Assembly: GCA_029784825.1 (NCBI GenBank)
Contig: JAFMAU010000020.1
Span: 1-32,993 of the forward strand
Direction: 5' to 3'
Length of the DNA stretch: 32,993 bases
DNA from: Nitrososphaerota archaeon
GTDB taxonomy: Archaea > Thermoproteota > Nitrososphaeria > Nitrososphaerales > UBA183
The notes beneath the pieces were generated by a model. It searched no databases, was not told where the DNA came from, and was given only the letters and a program-made list of their open reading frames with translations. Below, piece by piece: positions 1 through 7,935 of the stretch. Both the position numbers and the translations under genes were made by a program. How positions within the stretch are numbered: the first letter of the stretch is position 1; each line of letters starts with the position of its first letter.

Positions 1-1199
1 TGCGTCGAGTTGCCGAAGTCGTATGATATGGCATCTTCCCCTGTGAGAAGCGCCGACGTGACGCCTGAGCTTTGGGCGGAAGTCGACATCGCGCTGGAGA
101 CGAGCGATCTTATTTCGACGATGTTCTGGTCTCGGGAGACGTTCAGGCTCAGGGCGACGAGGGTCGTGTCCCTTGCCGGGGAGACCAGCGAGGTGATGAG
201 CGTGGAGAGCTCAGGGCCGACCCCGTACTTTGACGGATCCCAGACTATGTTCCCCACAAGCCTGTAGAGCGAGGAATTGTCGAAGGTCTTTCCCAGGCCG
301 TATGCCGAGCCCACGAAGCCGGTCGAGAAACCGCTCGACGCGGCGGTATAGTTTACAGCGTAAGAGGTGAGGGTCGAGGCTGACTCTGCCTTCGTGTCTG
401 TGAGGAACGCGGTCAGGTTGTATTCGCGCAGAAGCGGATTGGCGAACGGGCCGGAGGAGGGGGAATAGGAGGCGATGTATTGAGCGTCGGCTGTCTGCGC
501 CGCTGCGGTCGCTCTGACGAGAGGGGTGGCGTTTGCCAGCGCGGTGTCGGACCAAGATTGCACCCATGTGGCATTGAAGAGGCTCAGGACGTGTGAAGAA
601 TAGAGAGAGTAAGCGGTCGAGTTGGCAGTAGAGAGGGCCGTCGCGCTGGCGTTGTATGCTATCGAGTCTGACGTGGAGACGCTGTGCGTCGAAGAGTAAG
701 CCTGCTGCCAAGCTCCGAAGTACAGTGCGGGGACCCCGAGCAGCAGCTGGGCGGTGCCGTTCGCTCCAGAAAGGGCGACGTAAGATGCGTGGTTTAAGTT
801 GTCAATGGTCGAGTATAGCTTCGAATAGACGTCCAGCGTCTGGTTGAGGCCCTGGATGCTCGGGTCTGACTCCAGGGAGGTTGCCAGCCTCGAGACGAAC
901 AGTTGGGTGGCAGTGGAGGAGACGTTCGAACCTGTGACGACGATGATTAGGGAACTGTTCGGCACGGTCTTCGCGAACTCGGCTGAGATTAGGTTCGAAG
1001 CCTGCACCGACTCGAGGCTGTTCCCGGTAGCGGTCCCCAGTTGAAGGGAGGTAACCTTCCCCTCATTCATCACTACCGGGAGGACTGCGACCAGCGCGAT
1101 GACCCATGCGACGGCTATGAGCTTCCTGCGCTTGTAGACGAAACTGCCCAGCTTCCTGAAGGCCGAGGAACCGGAGCGTTTCCGCTGCAGGGAGGTCAT
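1..1199 (-). CDS. MMPL/RND-superfamily transporter, N-terminal part (runs off left edge)
   Basis: The frame is open from an ATG at 1199 to base 1, giving about 399 residues without a stop. Residues 1-26 are basic and cytoplasmic (KRR at 23-25), residues 27-44 form one membrane helix, and the rest is a long Ser/Thr/Asn-rich extracytoplasmic segment. This start, followed by a stretch like TGNSLESVQASNLISAEF, is typical of MMPL-type RND proteins, which export lipids or hydrophobic compounds using the proton gradient. The membrane bundle that would confirm the family lies outside the window. A TATA-like CTTTATTA lies 28 nt upstream, so the mRNA is probably leaderless and separate from the Rieske gene 75 bp upstream. 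The substrate cannot be inferred. An unrelated single-helix surface protein is the main alternative. Confidence 0.7.
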   Translation of the reverse strand, partial: MTSLQRKRSGSSAFRKLGSFVYKRRKLIAVAWVIALVAVLPVVMNEGKVTSLQLGTATGNSLESVQASNLISAEFAKTVPNSSLIIVVTGSNVSSTATQLFVSRLATSLESDPSIQGLNQTLDVYSKLYSTIDNLNHASYVALSGANGTAQLLLGVPALYFGAWQQAYSSTHSVSTSDSIAYNASATALSTANSTAYSLYSSHVLSLFNATWVQSWSDTALANATPLVRATAAAQTADAQYIASYSPSSGPFANPLLREYNLTAFLTDTKAESASTLTSYAVNYTAASSGFSTGFVGSAYGLGKTFDNSSLYRLVGNIVWDPSKYGVGPELSTLITSLVSPARDTTLVALSLNVSRDQNIVEIRSLVSSAMSTSAQSSGVTSALLTGEDAISYDFGNST

Positions 1200-1221
1200 G
1201 CTGCGACGCCCATTTGGGTTC

Positions 1222-1231
1222 GGTAATAAAG
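1222..1231 (-). promoter_or_regulatory. TATA-like box of the MMPL gene
   Basis: On the minus strand the sequence reads CTTTATTACC, centred about 28 nt before the ATG at 1199. This matches the leaderless spacing seen at other genes in the window. Confidence 0.45.
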
Positions 1232-1274
1232 GAGGAACCCGGGAGTCAACTGTCAGAATGCGCAGCCCTGAACA

Positions 1275-1586
1275 CTAACGCTTCTTCACGTAGAGGAACC
1301 CGCCTTCCTCCTTGACGTCGTACAGTGGCTCGTTGGGGAGCGGCTCGTCGAATACGCCCTTGCCTGTCTTGAGGTCCCAGACGGTGCCATGTCCTGCGCA
1401 GGTCACTTCGGTGTCAACAAGCGTCCCTTCGGAAAGGTCCCATTCTTCGTGCGTGCAGTACGCACCCATCCCGTAGTATTTCCCGTCGACGTTAGCGATC
1501 AGGACTGACTCGCCACCCACCTCGACCGTGAGCATGCTGTCAGGAGGGACCTTCGAAGCTTCTACAGCTCTTGTGAATTCGGCCAT
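1275..1586 (-). CDS. Rieske-type [2Fe-2S] ferredoxin
   Basis: This 103-residue soluble protein has both Rieske cluster-binding boxes: C-T-H at residues 44-46 and C-A-G-H at residues 63-66. The spacing and length fit the small ferredoxin components of dioxygenases and nitrite-reductase-like (NirD) proteins. It should carry one [2Fe-2S] cluster ligated by two Cys and two His and transfer electrons in the cytoplasm. There is no signal peptide or membrane anchor, which argues against a bc1-type Rieske subunit. No oxygenase or reductase partner is encoded nearby, so its redox partner is unknown. The ATG at 1586 lies about 30 nt downstream of an AT-rich box, again consistent with a leaderless transcript. 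Confidence 0.92.
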   Translation of the reverse strand: MAEFTRAVEASKVPPDSMLTVEVGGESVLIANVDGKYYGMGAYCTHEEWDLSEGTLVDTEVTCAGHGTVWDLKTGKGVFDEPLPNEPLYDVKEEGGFLYVKKR

Positions 1587-1610
1587 GGGACGGCCGTGGA
1601 TTACCCTGGA

Positions 1611-1620
1611 CTAAATTCTT
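1611..1620 (-). promoter_or_regulatory. TATA-like box of the Rieske gene
   Basis: The minus-strand sequence AAGAATTTAG is centred about 29 nt ahead of the ATG at 1586, in an otherwise GC-rich stretch. Confidence 0.4.
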
Positions 1621-1762
1621 TTTCCATTGACGGCTGGTCGCTTGGAGCCGTCCCTGCAGTGTGCGCCGAGGCAGGGTGGAAGCGCTCCGCGGCCAACGGG
1701 ACTCGTTGACGCCATCGAAGAAGTAGCTCCTTCACCGGAGCCGCTTCAACCCAAGGAACCAC

Positions 1763-2458
1763 TTACGTTGGGACCTTCATCGACTCTTCGAGCTCCATGA
1801 GGTCTTTGACGGAGTCTACGAAAGTCCAGTCCCCGTAGTAAGGATAGGAAAGGAGCTCGCCGTGAGTGACCAGCTTGGGGAAGGTCTCCCGTTCGATGTC
1901 TCCCTTCTCTGGGAGGCCCCTCAACATCTTGCGTGCGTTGAGAACGTACACGCCGCCGTTGATCCAGACGTCGGGGAACGAGGGCTTTTCGTCGAACGCC
2001 CGGACCATCTTGAGCTTGTCGATCTTCACTACGCCGAACCTCGACCTGTATGGGACCACCAGCATCGAAGCCGAGACATCTCCCGCCTCGTTGTGAGCGT
2101 CGACCATCCTCTTGAGCGGCAGGTCGGAGAAGATGTCGCCGTTGACCACCAGCAGAAGCTCCCCAAAATCGGCCTCCTTCAGCGCCTTCTTCACAGCCCC
2201 GCCCGTCCCCAACGGCTCTTCTTCGACCGAGTAGCTGATCGGGGTTCCATGGAAGTTCGAGCCGAAGTGCTCCTTCAGCCTCTCCCACTTGTAGCCGCAC
2301 GCGAAGGTGACCGACTCGATACCCCCTTCCTTTACCAGCCATTCAATCTGATACTCGGAAATCGGCCGCCCGTTCACGCTGACCAGGGCCTTGGGCCTGT
2401 CGTCGGTAAGGGGGCGAAGCCTCATTCCCATTCCGCCGCTTAGGATGAGCGCCTTCAT
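1763..2458 (-). CDS. Sugar-1-phosphate nucleotidyltransferase (NDP-sugar pyrophosphorylase)
   Basis: The 231-residue product has the NTP_transferase fold: the nucleotide loop GGMGMRLRPLTDDRPK at residues 8-23, GTGG at 84-87, the metal-binding Asp in NGD (D108), EKP at 157-159, INGGVYV near 166, and a closing W-x-F-V-D segment near 211-215. It should activate a hexose-1-phosphate with an NTP to give an NDP-sugar and pyrophosphate. The exact sugar (mannose with GTP, or glucose with UTP/dTTP) cannot be decided. It ends with the catalytic domain and lacks a left-handed beta-helix acyltransferase domain. The ATG at 2458 was chosen because the fold begins exactly there; a 41-residue upstream extension is possible but is compositionally non-protein-like. 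It probably feeds the glycosyltransferases encoded in this window. Confidence 0.92.
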   Translation of the reverse strand: MKALILSGGMGMRLRPLTDDRPKALVSVNGRPISEYQIEWLVKEGGIESVTFACGYKWERLKEHFGSNFHGTPISYSVEEEPLGTGGAVKKALKEADFGELLLVVNGDIFSDLPLKRMVDAHNEAGDVSASMLVVPYRSRFGVVKIDKLKMVRAFDEKPSFPDVWINGGVYVLNARKMLRGLPEKGDIERETFPKLVTHGELLSYPYYGDWTFVDSVKDLMELEESMKVPT

Positions 2459-2495
2459 TCGGCTTTCAGTCGAACTTGGTTGTCCAAAGGTTTCT

Positions 2496-2505
2496 TCATA
2501 AAGCT
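2496..2505 (-). promoter_or_regulatory. TATA-like box of the nucleotidyltransferase gene
   Basis: The minus-strand sequence AGCTTTATGA lies about 42 nt before the ATG at 2458, predicting a leader of roughly 15 nt. It sits between CCAAAG (2474-2479) and CTTTGG (2504-2509), a loose inverted repeat that could be chance. Confidence 0.35.
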
Positions 2506-2727
2506 TTGGCGGACCGAGGTCGGTCGCCTCTTGCACGTCGTCGCCCAGGGGACCCGCGCGCCTTCGTCTGTCTGCGTCCAAAGTTGTCGAGGCTGCATTC
2601 GCGCCGACGACGATAGCGGCGATAGCGATGCTGCGTGTGCTGGGCAGTTGCCTTCGTCCCAGAGGCTCGGCACGCTGGGCAGAACTTCTAGCCGCTGCCC
2701 ATTTCGAACCTTCATTTGGAACAGAAC

Positions 2728-2740
2728 GCCGTCAGACGGC
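2728..2740. repeat. Perfect palindrome, possible operator or RNA hairpin
   Basis: GCCGTC and GACGGC flank a single A in the divergent intergenic region. It is about 65-75 bp upstream of the TATA box at 2803, too far to block it directly. Its role is unknown. Confidence 0.35.
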
Positions 2741-2802
2741 AGAACCGGATGTAGTCGAGGGCATAGGGCCTCGGGACTGGTGCATCAGAGAGGACGGACT
2801 AA

Positions 2803-2810
2803 CTTAAATC
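2803..2810 (+). promoter_or_regulatory. TATA-like box of the 2836 gene
   Basis: CTTAAATC is centred about 29 nt ahead of the TTG at 2836. This supports that TTG as a leaderless start. Confidence 0.5.
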
Positions 2811-2835
2811 CTTGACCGGCAACTGATCAGACTGG

Positions 2836-3258
2836 TTGATTCTCTCCCTTGGCCGGCGCTGGGTCGCGCCCATCGTCGTCCTTGTAGTGGCCATCGTCGG
2901 CTTCAGCGCGGTTGGTGCAGCAGCTGGGAGTTCCACGGGGGGTCCGATTTTGACCAACTCGCTCGTGGAGGTGAGCGTATCACAGGCCACCAACTACGGT
3001 TTCCATGGGGTATCGATCACCTACAACAACACCCAAAGTCAGTCCCTCGGTGTGGTTGTGTATGATGTAGTGCAGAATTCCGCAGGAAACACTGTCGCTA
3101 TCATGGGCACTACATCGACGATTCCGGCGGGCCAGAACTCGACTTTCTTCTTCGCACCGTCGTCGCTCCCTTCAGGGAGCTACACTGAAAGGATCTTCGC
3201 CACAGACTCCGGAGGAATCCCGCTCTCTACGACCACGACCGTGCAGGTGACATTGTAG
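2836..3258 (+). CDS. Small exported protein with a beta-sandwich-like domain
   Basis: I do not recognise a named family. The 140-residue product begins with a short basic stretch (GRRW), a hydrophobic segment at about residues 10-28 and an AxAAG-like end, so it is exported or anchored by its N-terminus. The rest is rich in Val, Ser, Thr and Asn, with alternating hydrophobic residues and PAGQNSTF and PSGSYTERIFATDSGG motifs, as in Ig-like or FxLD-type beta-sandwich domains of archaeal surface proteins. There is no C-terminal helix. The TTG at 2836 is the only start codon after an in-frame TGA at 2824, and a TATA box lies at the right distance. The next gene begins one base after its stop, so the two form an operon. 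Confidence 0.75.
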   Translation: MILSLGRRWVAPIVVLVVAIVGFSAVGAAAGSSTGGPILTNSLVEVSVSQATNYGFHGVSITYNNTQSQSLGVVVYDVVQNSAGNTVAIMGTTSTIPAGQNSTFFFAPSSLPSGSYTERIFATDSGGIPLSTTTTVQVTL

Positions 3259-3259
3259 A

Positions 3260-3904
3260 GTGAGACACTGGGTCCGGATAGCCGGCATGGTTGCCGTAGG
3301 GACGCTGTTGCTTGTGCTGCCGCTTCTGGCGTTCTCGACCGCTCAGAGTTCGCCTACCACATACTCCATGGTGCTGACGTCCAGCTCTTCGACGTATCTG
3401 CCCGGCGAAACGATCCAGATCTACGGCGCCATTTCCCCTGCGCCTGGTCCGTACACTGGGGCGCTCGTGAGAGTTGTCTCGCCATCCGGGGCGACAGTCT
3501 TGCTCGGCGAGGCGGACGTCAACCCCGTCAACGGCTCGTTTTCTTTCACCGGGGTCGCAGGAGGGACTGCCTCCTGGACTCAGGGCGTGTACACGATCAA
3601 TGCGACTTGGGGCGCCTATTCGCCTCCGATAATCTGCACAAGACCCTTCGGTTATGGTACGGCTGTTACCGCTTCGACTTCCTGCGTCAACCCCGGCACC
3701 ACTTCTTCCACCAGCACTTCTAGTTCACAGGTTACCTCGAGTTCGTCCTCCACATCATCTGCGAACACCACCACTACAACCTCCAACACCACGACCGTCG
3801 CAGTGCCGGAGTTTCAGGGCACGCTCATAATCCCGGTCTTCCTAGCAGTGCTCGCTGCCTCCGCCATGCTTCTGAGCATGAAGAAAGCGAGCGCCAAATC
3901 TTGA
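3260..3904 (+). CDS. Exported Ser/Thr-rich protein with C-terminal VPEF sorting-type tail
   Basis: This 214-residue protein has a signal peptide (residues 1-29), one beta-rich domain at about 33-145 (TYLPGETIQIYG resembles the start of archaeal Ig-like domains), a Ser/Thr stalk at 147-180, then VPEF at 182-185, a hydrophobic helix, and a basic tail (KKASAKS). The tripartite stalk, motif, helix and basic tail layout is the classic exosortase/archaeosortase substrate signal, so it is a candidate client of the enzyme encoded at 7936. The GTG start is set by the one-base gap from the upstream gene. Function beyond surface display is unknown. Confidence 0.82.
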   Translation: MRHWVRIAGMVAVGTLLLVLPLLAFSTAQSSPTTYSMVLTSSSSTYLPGETIQIYGAISPAPGPYTGALVRVVSPSGATVLLGEADVNPVNGSFSFTGVAGGTASWTQGVYTINATWGAYSPPIICTRPFGYGTAVTASTSCVNPGTTSSTSTSSSQVTSSSSSTSSANTTTTTSNTTTVAVPEFQGTLIIPVFLAVLAASAMLLSMKKASAKS

Positions 3905-3933
3905 CGGTCTCGCGTAGTGGAGAGGAAGACGCT

Positions 3934-3953
3934 CGGGCTCCGGCACAGGCCCG
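3934..3953. terminator. Hairpin between convergent genes
   Basis: CGGGC (3934-3938) pairs with GCCCG (3949-3953) in the 55-bp gap between the VPEF protein gene and the convergent glycosyltransferase gene. It could serve both strands. There is no strong T-run, so this is tentative. Confidence 0.35.
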
Positions 3954-3959
3954 CGTCCT

Positions 3960-5543
3960 TTAGCGTTCGAATGACCCTTTGACGCTGAACGTCTGTTTGA
4001 CTGTCAGTCCAAAGACGAAGACGTAACCCGTAGCGTAGACCCCGAGTATAGGAAGTATCCCAAGGTTGCCGAACTGAATGGCCCTGGCCATTGCCAGAAC
4101 TGCTAGGACGATGCCCCCCGCTTCAAAGAGGTTTGTAGCGTTCAGAGGCAGCTGGTACTGTTTCTCGCTCCAAGACCCTTCCTTTCGGGTAATCGCGTAC
4201 TTCGGAGTCCTCTTGAACGTGCCAGTGTTCTTCGAGAAGATGCCCAGGAAAGCCTGGACTGAGTTGCTTATGCTCATGCCATATCCAAGAACCAGAAGAA
4301 ACAGGATCTCTTTGACGTTTGCCAGCAACCCAAGGTGCTGAGTCCTGATCGCGACGGTGCAGTAGTACAGGACAGAGAGAGTCGAGAGGACCACCAGAAC
4401 CGAGAAGACGATCCAGGGAGCGATCAGGATGGAGGCGAGGACCACCTTGCCGGCAGTCAAGTTGGCTCCCACGCCCTTCGTAAAGTCCGGGAGCGAGACG
4501 TTGACCGTATAGTTGATCACGTTGACGTTGAGAAGCGCGGCAAGCGCCGCAAGCAGGAAGGAGGCAACCATCAGTGGATGGACCAAGTAGTAAGTGAGGT
4601 GGATATCCGCCTCTATCTTTTGCCCACGGGTAAGGTCTTTCGAGCCGTGGATCTGTCGGAGCAGTTTCTTGGCCGTCTGAAGTGAGCCTCTCGCCCACCT
4701 CCCCTGCTGCCTCTTGAGGCTGGAGATAGTGGGGGGCAGCTCACCGGGGACCTCCAAGTCTCCGACGAACACGCCCCTATAGCCCGCGAGCTGCATTCTG
4801 TAGCTTACATCGAGGTCTTCGGCGAGCGTGTCAGGCGCCCACCCCCCTGCGTCGGTGATGGCCTTCTTGCGAAGGACCCCAGCGCTCCCGTTAAAGTTCA
4901 TGAGATAATGGCTGCTGTTTCGTCCCTGCTGCTCGAGGAGGAAGTGCGCGTCGATGCCTATGGCAATCGATTCTGTCATCAAGTTGTATTTCCGGTCAAG
5001 GTGCCCCCACCTGCACTGCACGAAACCAACCGAGGGGTCGGCTTGAAGAAAGGGGACCGTCCGGTCGAGGAAGTCTTCGGGAGGGACAAAGTCGGCGTCC
5101 AAGACGGCGATATACTCCTCTTCGGTCGTCAGAAGGGCCGCCTGAAGTGCCCCTGCCTTGAAACCGCTCCTTTCGCCCCGCCGGAGTACGTTCATTTTGA
5201 ACCCCTGGCTCTGATATCGGCCGGCGAGCTCGTCCAGTAACTTGGATGTCTCGTCAGACGAGTCGTCGATCACGCATATGCGGACCAGGTCCTTTCCATA
5301 GCGGCTCGCCACCTTCACGCACGACCCGACCAACCTTTCTACCACGTAGAGCTCGTTGTAGACTGGGAGGTGGATCGCTACGGTAGGCTTTGTGGACATC
5401 TCCTCAGACTTCGGCACCGTGTACCGCTTCGACCTCCGCGTCAGGTGTAGTATGTTAATGCCGTATACGAAGAAAGCGCAGCTGAGGAGGATTGACGCTC
5501 CGAGCAGCACATCCGCCGCGTTCACTTCGAAGAGGGTGACCAT
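3960..5543 (-). CDS. Processive family-2 glycosyltransferase (cellulose-synthase-like membrane enzyme)
   Basis: The 527-residue protein has an N-terminal membrane helix (about 10-34), a cytoplasmic GT-A domain (about 50-290) and a cluster of helices from about 315 to the end. The catalytic signature is complete: VIDDSS at 92-97, DAD at 149-151, AEDLD at 241-245 and QQGRW at 279-283, which is the D, D, D, QxxRW pattern of processive beta-glycosyltransferases. It should polymerise an NDP-sugar on the cytoplasmic face and possibly extrude the chain, in the manner of bacterial cellulose or mannan synthases. The polymer cannot be predicted. The ATG at 5543 follows a good TATA box. It may use the NDP-sugar from the 1763 gene and contribute to the envelope glycan. 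Confidence 0.93.
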   Translation of the reverse strand: MVTLFEVNAADVLLGASILLSCAFFVYGINILHLTRRSKRYTVPKSEEMSTKPTVAIHLPVYNELYVVERLVGSCVKVASRYGKDLVRICVIDDSSDETSKLLDELAGRYQSQGFKMNVLRRGERSGFKAGALQAALLTTEEEYIAVLDADFVPPEDFLDRTVPFLQADPSVGFVQCRWGHLDRKYNLMTESIAIGIDAHFLLEQQGRNSSHYLMNFNGSAGVLRKKAITDAGGWAPDTLAEDLDVSYRMQLAGYRGVFVGDLEVPGELPPTISSLKRQQGRWARGSLQTAKKLLRQIHGSKDLTRGQKIEADIHLTYYLVHPLMVASFLLAALAALLNVNVINYTVNVSLPDFTKGVGANLTAGKVVLASILIAPWIVFSVLVVLSTLSVLYYCTVAIRTQHLGLLANVKEILFLLVLGYGMSISNSVQAFLGIFSKNTGTFKRTPKYAITRKEGSWSEKQYQLPLNATNLFEAGGIVLAVLAMARAIQFGNLGILPILGVYATGYVFVFGLTVKQTFSVKGSFER

Positions 5544-5573
5544 GGAGTTTCCATTTGGTAATACGATTCATCT

Positions 5574-5582
5574 GTTATAAGG
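5574..5582 (-). promoter_or_regulatory. TATA box of the family-2 glycosyltransferase gene
   Basis: The minus-strand sequence CCTTATAAC lies about 35 nt before the ATG at 5543. It is one of the better TATA matches in the window and predicts a leader of under 10 nt. Confidence 0.55.
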
Positions 5583-5650
5583 AATACACATTTCGTGGCT
5601 GAAAGCCCCTCTCATTTCGTGTCTGCGGCGGTTCTCGGTCCGCTAGAAGC

Positions 5651-7651
5651 TCAGACTGTCGCGCCAGGAGCGCCCCGCCACGCTCTTCTTAGCACCATAC
5701 GGGGGATGACCGCAAGGGTTGCGACGGCGACCACCAGGGCCAGGAAGGTTCCCACTCCTGGGAATTCTGGGACAGGGGTCGTGTTTGTGAACACGATGCT
5801 GTGGGCGCTGTGGGTGTAGGATACATCGTAGACGTTGAATGTGGAGTTCGACGACACTGTCGTGTAGGAGATCACGTTGGAGTCGAGATAGACGACGATG
5901 TTCCCGGAGAGCAGCGAGGTGGGAATCGCCACCTTGAGGTTGCCAGTCGTCCCGGTAGGTCCTTCGACAGAGACGACCAGACCGCTCGCCGCGTTGCCGT
6001 AGATGTTGGAACTGCTGGACGAGAAGAAGAAGATTCCTTGTATGTTGGACGACGACGTGGTCGCGATCGGGTAGGTTCCGCCGTTGTATTCCAGGTTCCA
6101 AGTGTTGAGTCTCACGGGGTCTATCAGTGACGCGACCACCTCCCCCTGTATCAGTCCAGAGATAACCAAAGGAGCAAGCTTCACGAGCGTGAAATCTTTC
6201 GTTGCAGGGGTCGAGGAAGTCACCGAGATGAGGGCAGATGCTTGGGCATACCCCGAGGCGGTCGAGGTGACGTTGACAGTATCAGTCGCACCGCCGAGCG
6301 GGACTTGCATGCTGTAGGCGCCAGTTGCGTCTGTCGTGGTGTAGTTTGTGCCTGTGCTGGTGGAGGCCGAAACGCCAGCGCCGAGTATGGGGGTCCCCGA
6401 ACTTGTGGTCACTATACCGCTTACTGTGGTGACGTATTGCGCTGCTGCTGTCCCAGTCATTGTGATGTCTGCAGTCGCCGACCCTCCGGCTGTCAACGCC
6501 ACTCCGAATTTGTACCCATAGATTGAATTGGGATACGTTCCATACGAAGCGTACACCGTGTAGCTTCCTGCACCGAGACCCGAATCTATCAGATAATGAC
6601 CTTGGGCGTTGGTCGTGTTAGATCCTGAATATGCCGAGCTCCCGGAACTTCCCACGACTGACACGCTGGCTCCGGCGACCGGTTGACCTGTCGAGTCAGT
6701 CACAGTCCCGGAAATCGTCCCAGACTTCGTCATGCTGAAATCCACGCCTGACGTCACCGCGCCAAGAGTCACGGTGGCGGTCTGCGACTGGGGGGCGGCC
6801 ACCAGCCCAGATGCCCCTGTAACAACCGCTATCGTCACGCTACCGCTCGGGACCCCCAAAATCTCGTAGTTTCCGCTCGAGTCTGTGCAAGTCGTGCTCC
6901 CTGCCCCGGCTGAGCCGTAGGCCGAGAGAATCACACCGCCGACCCCCGCCCCAGTAGGCCCTGTCACGGTTCCGCTTACTGCCCCCGAAACGGCGAGTCT
7001 GAAGTTAGCCGTCGTCGCAGCCTGAGCTCCAACAGTAACAGTCATGCCGGCAGGCAAGGCACCAGGAGAGACGACGGGCGATGTCGGAATCGCAAATCCA
7101 AAGGTTGAGTTTGACTTGAATGTTGACGAGAAGCAATTACTTAATTCGAGCGTGCTGAAACTCGTAGTCGTCACATTGACGAGGTAGGTCCCAGCCGGAA
7201 CGTTGTCATCGAAGACGTATTTTCCGTCCGAGCCTGAAGTCGTGCCTTGCAGAAAAACCCCTGCGGCGGTCGCTAGATTTACGGTGGCCCCTCCTACGGG
7301 CGCTCCGGTCGCCGTGGTTATTGTTCCACTGATTATCGACGACCTCTGCAGGTTAAAGTTGGAGGTCGCCGCGCTCCCAGCCACTGCTGTAACCGTCGAG
7401 GACTGATCCAGATACCCATAGGAAGACGCAGAGATGTTGTAGCTCCCCGCTTGATAGACATCGACCGAATAACTCCCCTGCGTGTTGGCGCTGGTGGTGT
7501 TAGAACCAAGAGAGTTTGCAACATTAACTGAAGCCGTGTCAAGTGGAGCGTACGTCGAAGTCCCAATCGACGCGGGAGAAATGAAAGCTGTCGCCGAAAG
7601 CAACATAGCGACAATCAGCGGCAAGAGCTTCAGAGCTCTAACCTTCACCAA
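5651..7651 (-). CDS. Surface protein with carboxypeptidase-regulatory-like repeats and VPEFP tail
   Basis: This 666-residue protein has a signal peptide (1-29) followed by five copies of a beta-sandwich repeat of the carboxypeptidase regulatory/CnaB kind (about 37-100, 105-165, 222-305, 312-398, 408-488), each with an SGTVT...G.PV.GA.V...G.Y.. pattern. Residues 496-622 form a distinct terminal domain with NLKVAIPTSLLSG and YTHSAHSIVF, a module I associate with archaeal tail-anchored surface proteins. It ends with VPEFPG (627-632), a helix and a basic cluster (RMVLRRAWR). It is therefore likely displayed at the surface as a stalk or adhesin and processed at the VPEFP tail. The start is TTG 7651 or GTG 7648; both fit the TATA box 27-30 nt upstream. 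Confidence 0.88.
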   Translation of the reverse strand: MVKVRALKLLPLIVAMLLSATAFISPASIGTSTYAPLDTASVNVANSLGSNTTSANTQGSYSVDVYQAGSYNISASSYGYLDQSSTVTAVAGSAATSNFNLQRSSIISGTITTATGAPVGGATVNLATAAGVFLQGTTSGSDGKYVFDDNVPAGTYLVNVTTTSFSTLELSNCFSSTFKSNSTFGFAIPTSPVVSPGALPAGMTVTVGAQAATTANFRLAVSGAVSGTVTGPTGAGVGGVILSAYGSAGAGSTTCTDSSGNYEILGVPSGSVTIAVVTGASGLVAAPQSQTATVTLGAVTSGVDFSMTKSGTISGTVTDSTGQPVAGASVSVVGSSGSSAYSGSNTTNAQGHYLIDSGLGAGSYTVYASYGTYPNSIYGYKFGVALTAGGSATADITMTGTAAAQYVTTVSGIVTTSSGTPILGAGVSASTSTGTNYTTTDATGAYSMQVPLGGATDTVNVTSTASGYAQASALISVTSSTPATKDFTLVKLAPLVISGLIQGEVVASLIDPVRLNTWNLEYNGGTYPIATTSSSNIQGIFFFSSSSSNIYGNAASGLVVSVEGPTGTTGNLKVAIPTSLLSGNIVVYLDSNVISYTTVSSNSTFNVYDVSYTHSAHSIVFTNTTPVPEFPGVGTFLALVVAVATLAVIPRMVLRRAWRGAPGATV

Positions 7652-7673
7652 ACACGCCGAACATCTGCTGTGG

Positions 7674-7682
7674 CTATTTATC
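7674..7682 (-). promoter_or_regulatory. TATA box of the repeat surface-protein gene
   Basis: The minus-strand sequence GATAAATAG is centred 27-30 nt before the TTG/GTG start pair at 7651/7648, predicting a leaderless mRNA. Confidence 0.55.
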
Positions 7683-7902
7683 GTTTGCGAACATTTTCAC
7701 CGTCCACCCGCAGCAGCGTGAAGGTGAAAGCAGAGGCCCCTCTCGTCAGGCATGGACGTCGGGAGCACTTCTGACCGCGTGGCCCACCCTGAACCCAAGG
7801 AGGGAGGGGCCAGGGCCTCGCCGGCGACCGGAAGCCGAAGGCGCCAGTGGGCGCTCCATCGGACTGGAACGCCACACAAACACGCGATAGAGGACGCCAT
7901 AG

Positions 7903-7910
7903 ATTAACTA
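7903..7910 (+). promoter_or_regulatory. TATA-like box of the archaeosortase-like gene
   Basis: ATTAACTA is centred about 29 nt before the ATG at 7936. A GGGGAG stretch between box and start could also act as a ribosome-binding site. Confidence 0.4.
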
Positions 7911-7935
7911 CTGCCGGCAGAGCGGGGAGCGATTT

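Larger units (their letters stand above)
2459..2835. other. Divergent intergenic region (nucleotidyltransferase / exported protein)
   Basis: This 377-bp stretch carries a promoter for each flanking gene at its two ends. The middle contains a perfect palindrome GCCGTC-A-GACGGC (2728-2740) and a wider GGGCAG...CTGCCC pairing near 2675-2700. Short frames on both strands have no recognisable protein character. I see no tRNA or other RNA gene. Confidence 0.5.

Noticed and set aside
211..1226. Several medium open frames on both strands at the left end
   Set aside because: They are shadows of the continuous MMPL frame, which reads through the whole stretch from 1199 to the edge and has signal, helix and sequon structure.
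1275..1586. Rieske protein as part of a bc1-type respiratory complex
   Set aside because: It is only 103 residues, has no membrane anchor, and no cytochrome b gene is nearby.
1862..2443. 193-residue plus-strand frame opposite the nucleotidyltransferase
   Set aside because: The minus-strand protein has all the catalytic motifs; the opposite frame is a GC-rich shadow.
2701..2712. GGTTCGAAA on the minus strand, like a tRNA T-loop
   Set aside because: No flanking stem, anticodon arm or acceptor stem can be built around it.
2455..2715. 86-residue minus-strand frame in the divergent intergenic region
   Set aside because: No hydrophobic pattern or family resemblance, overlaps the nucleotidyltransferase promoter, and its composition looks like non-coding DNA.
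3690..3800. Short-period repeats that could suggest a repeat array
   Set aside because: They are codon repeats for the Ser/Thr stalk. Similar stretches near 9330-9440 and 19700-19800 have the same cause. No CRISPR-like repeat/spacer structure exists.
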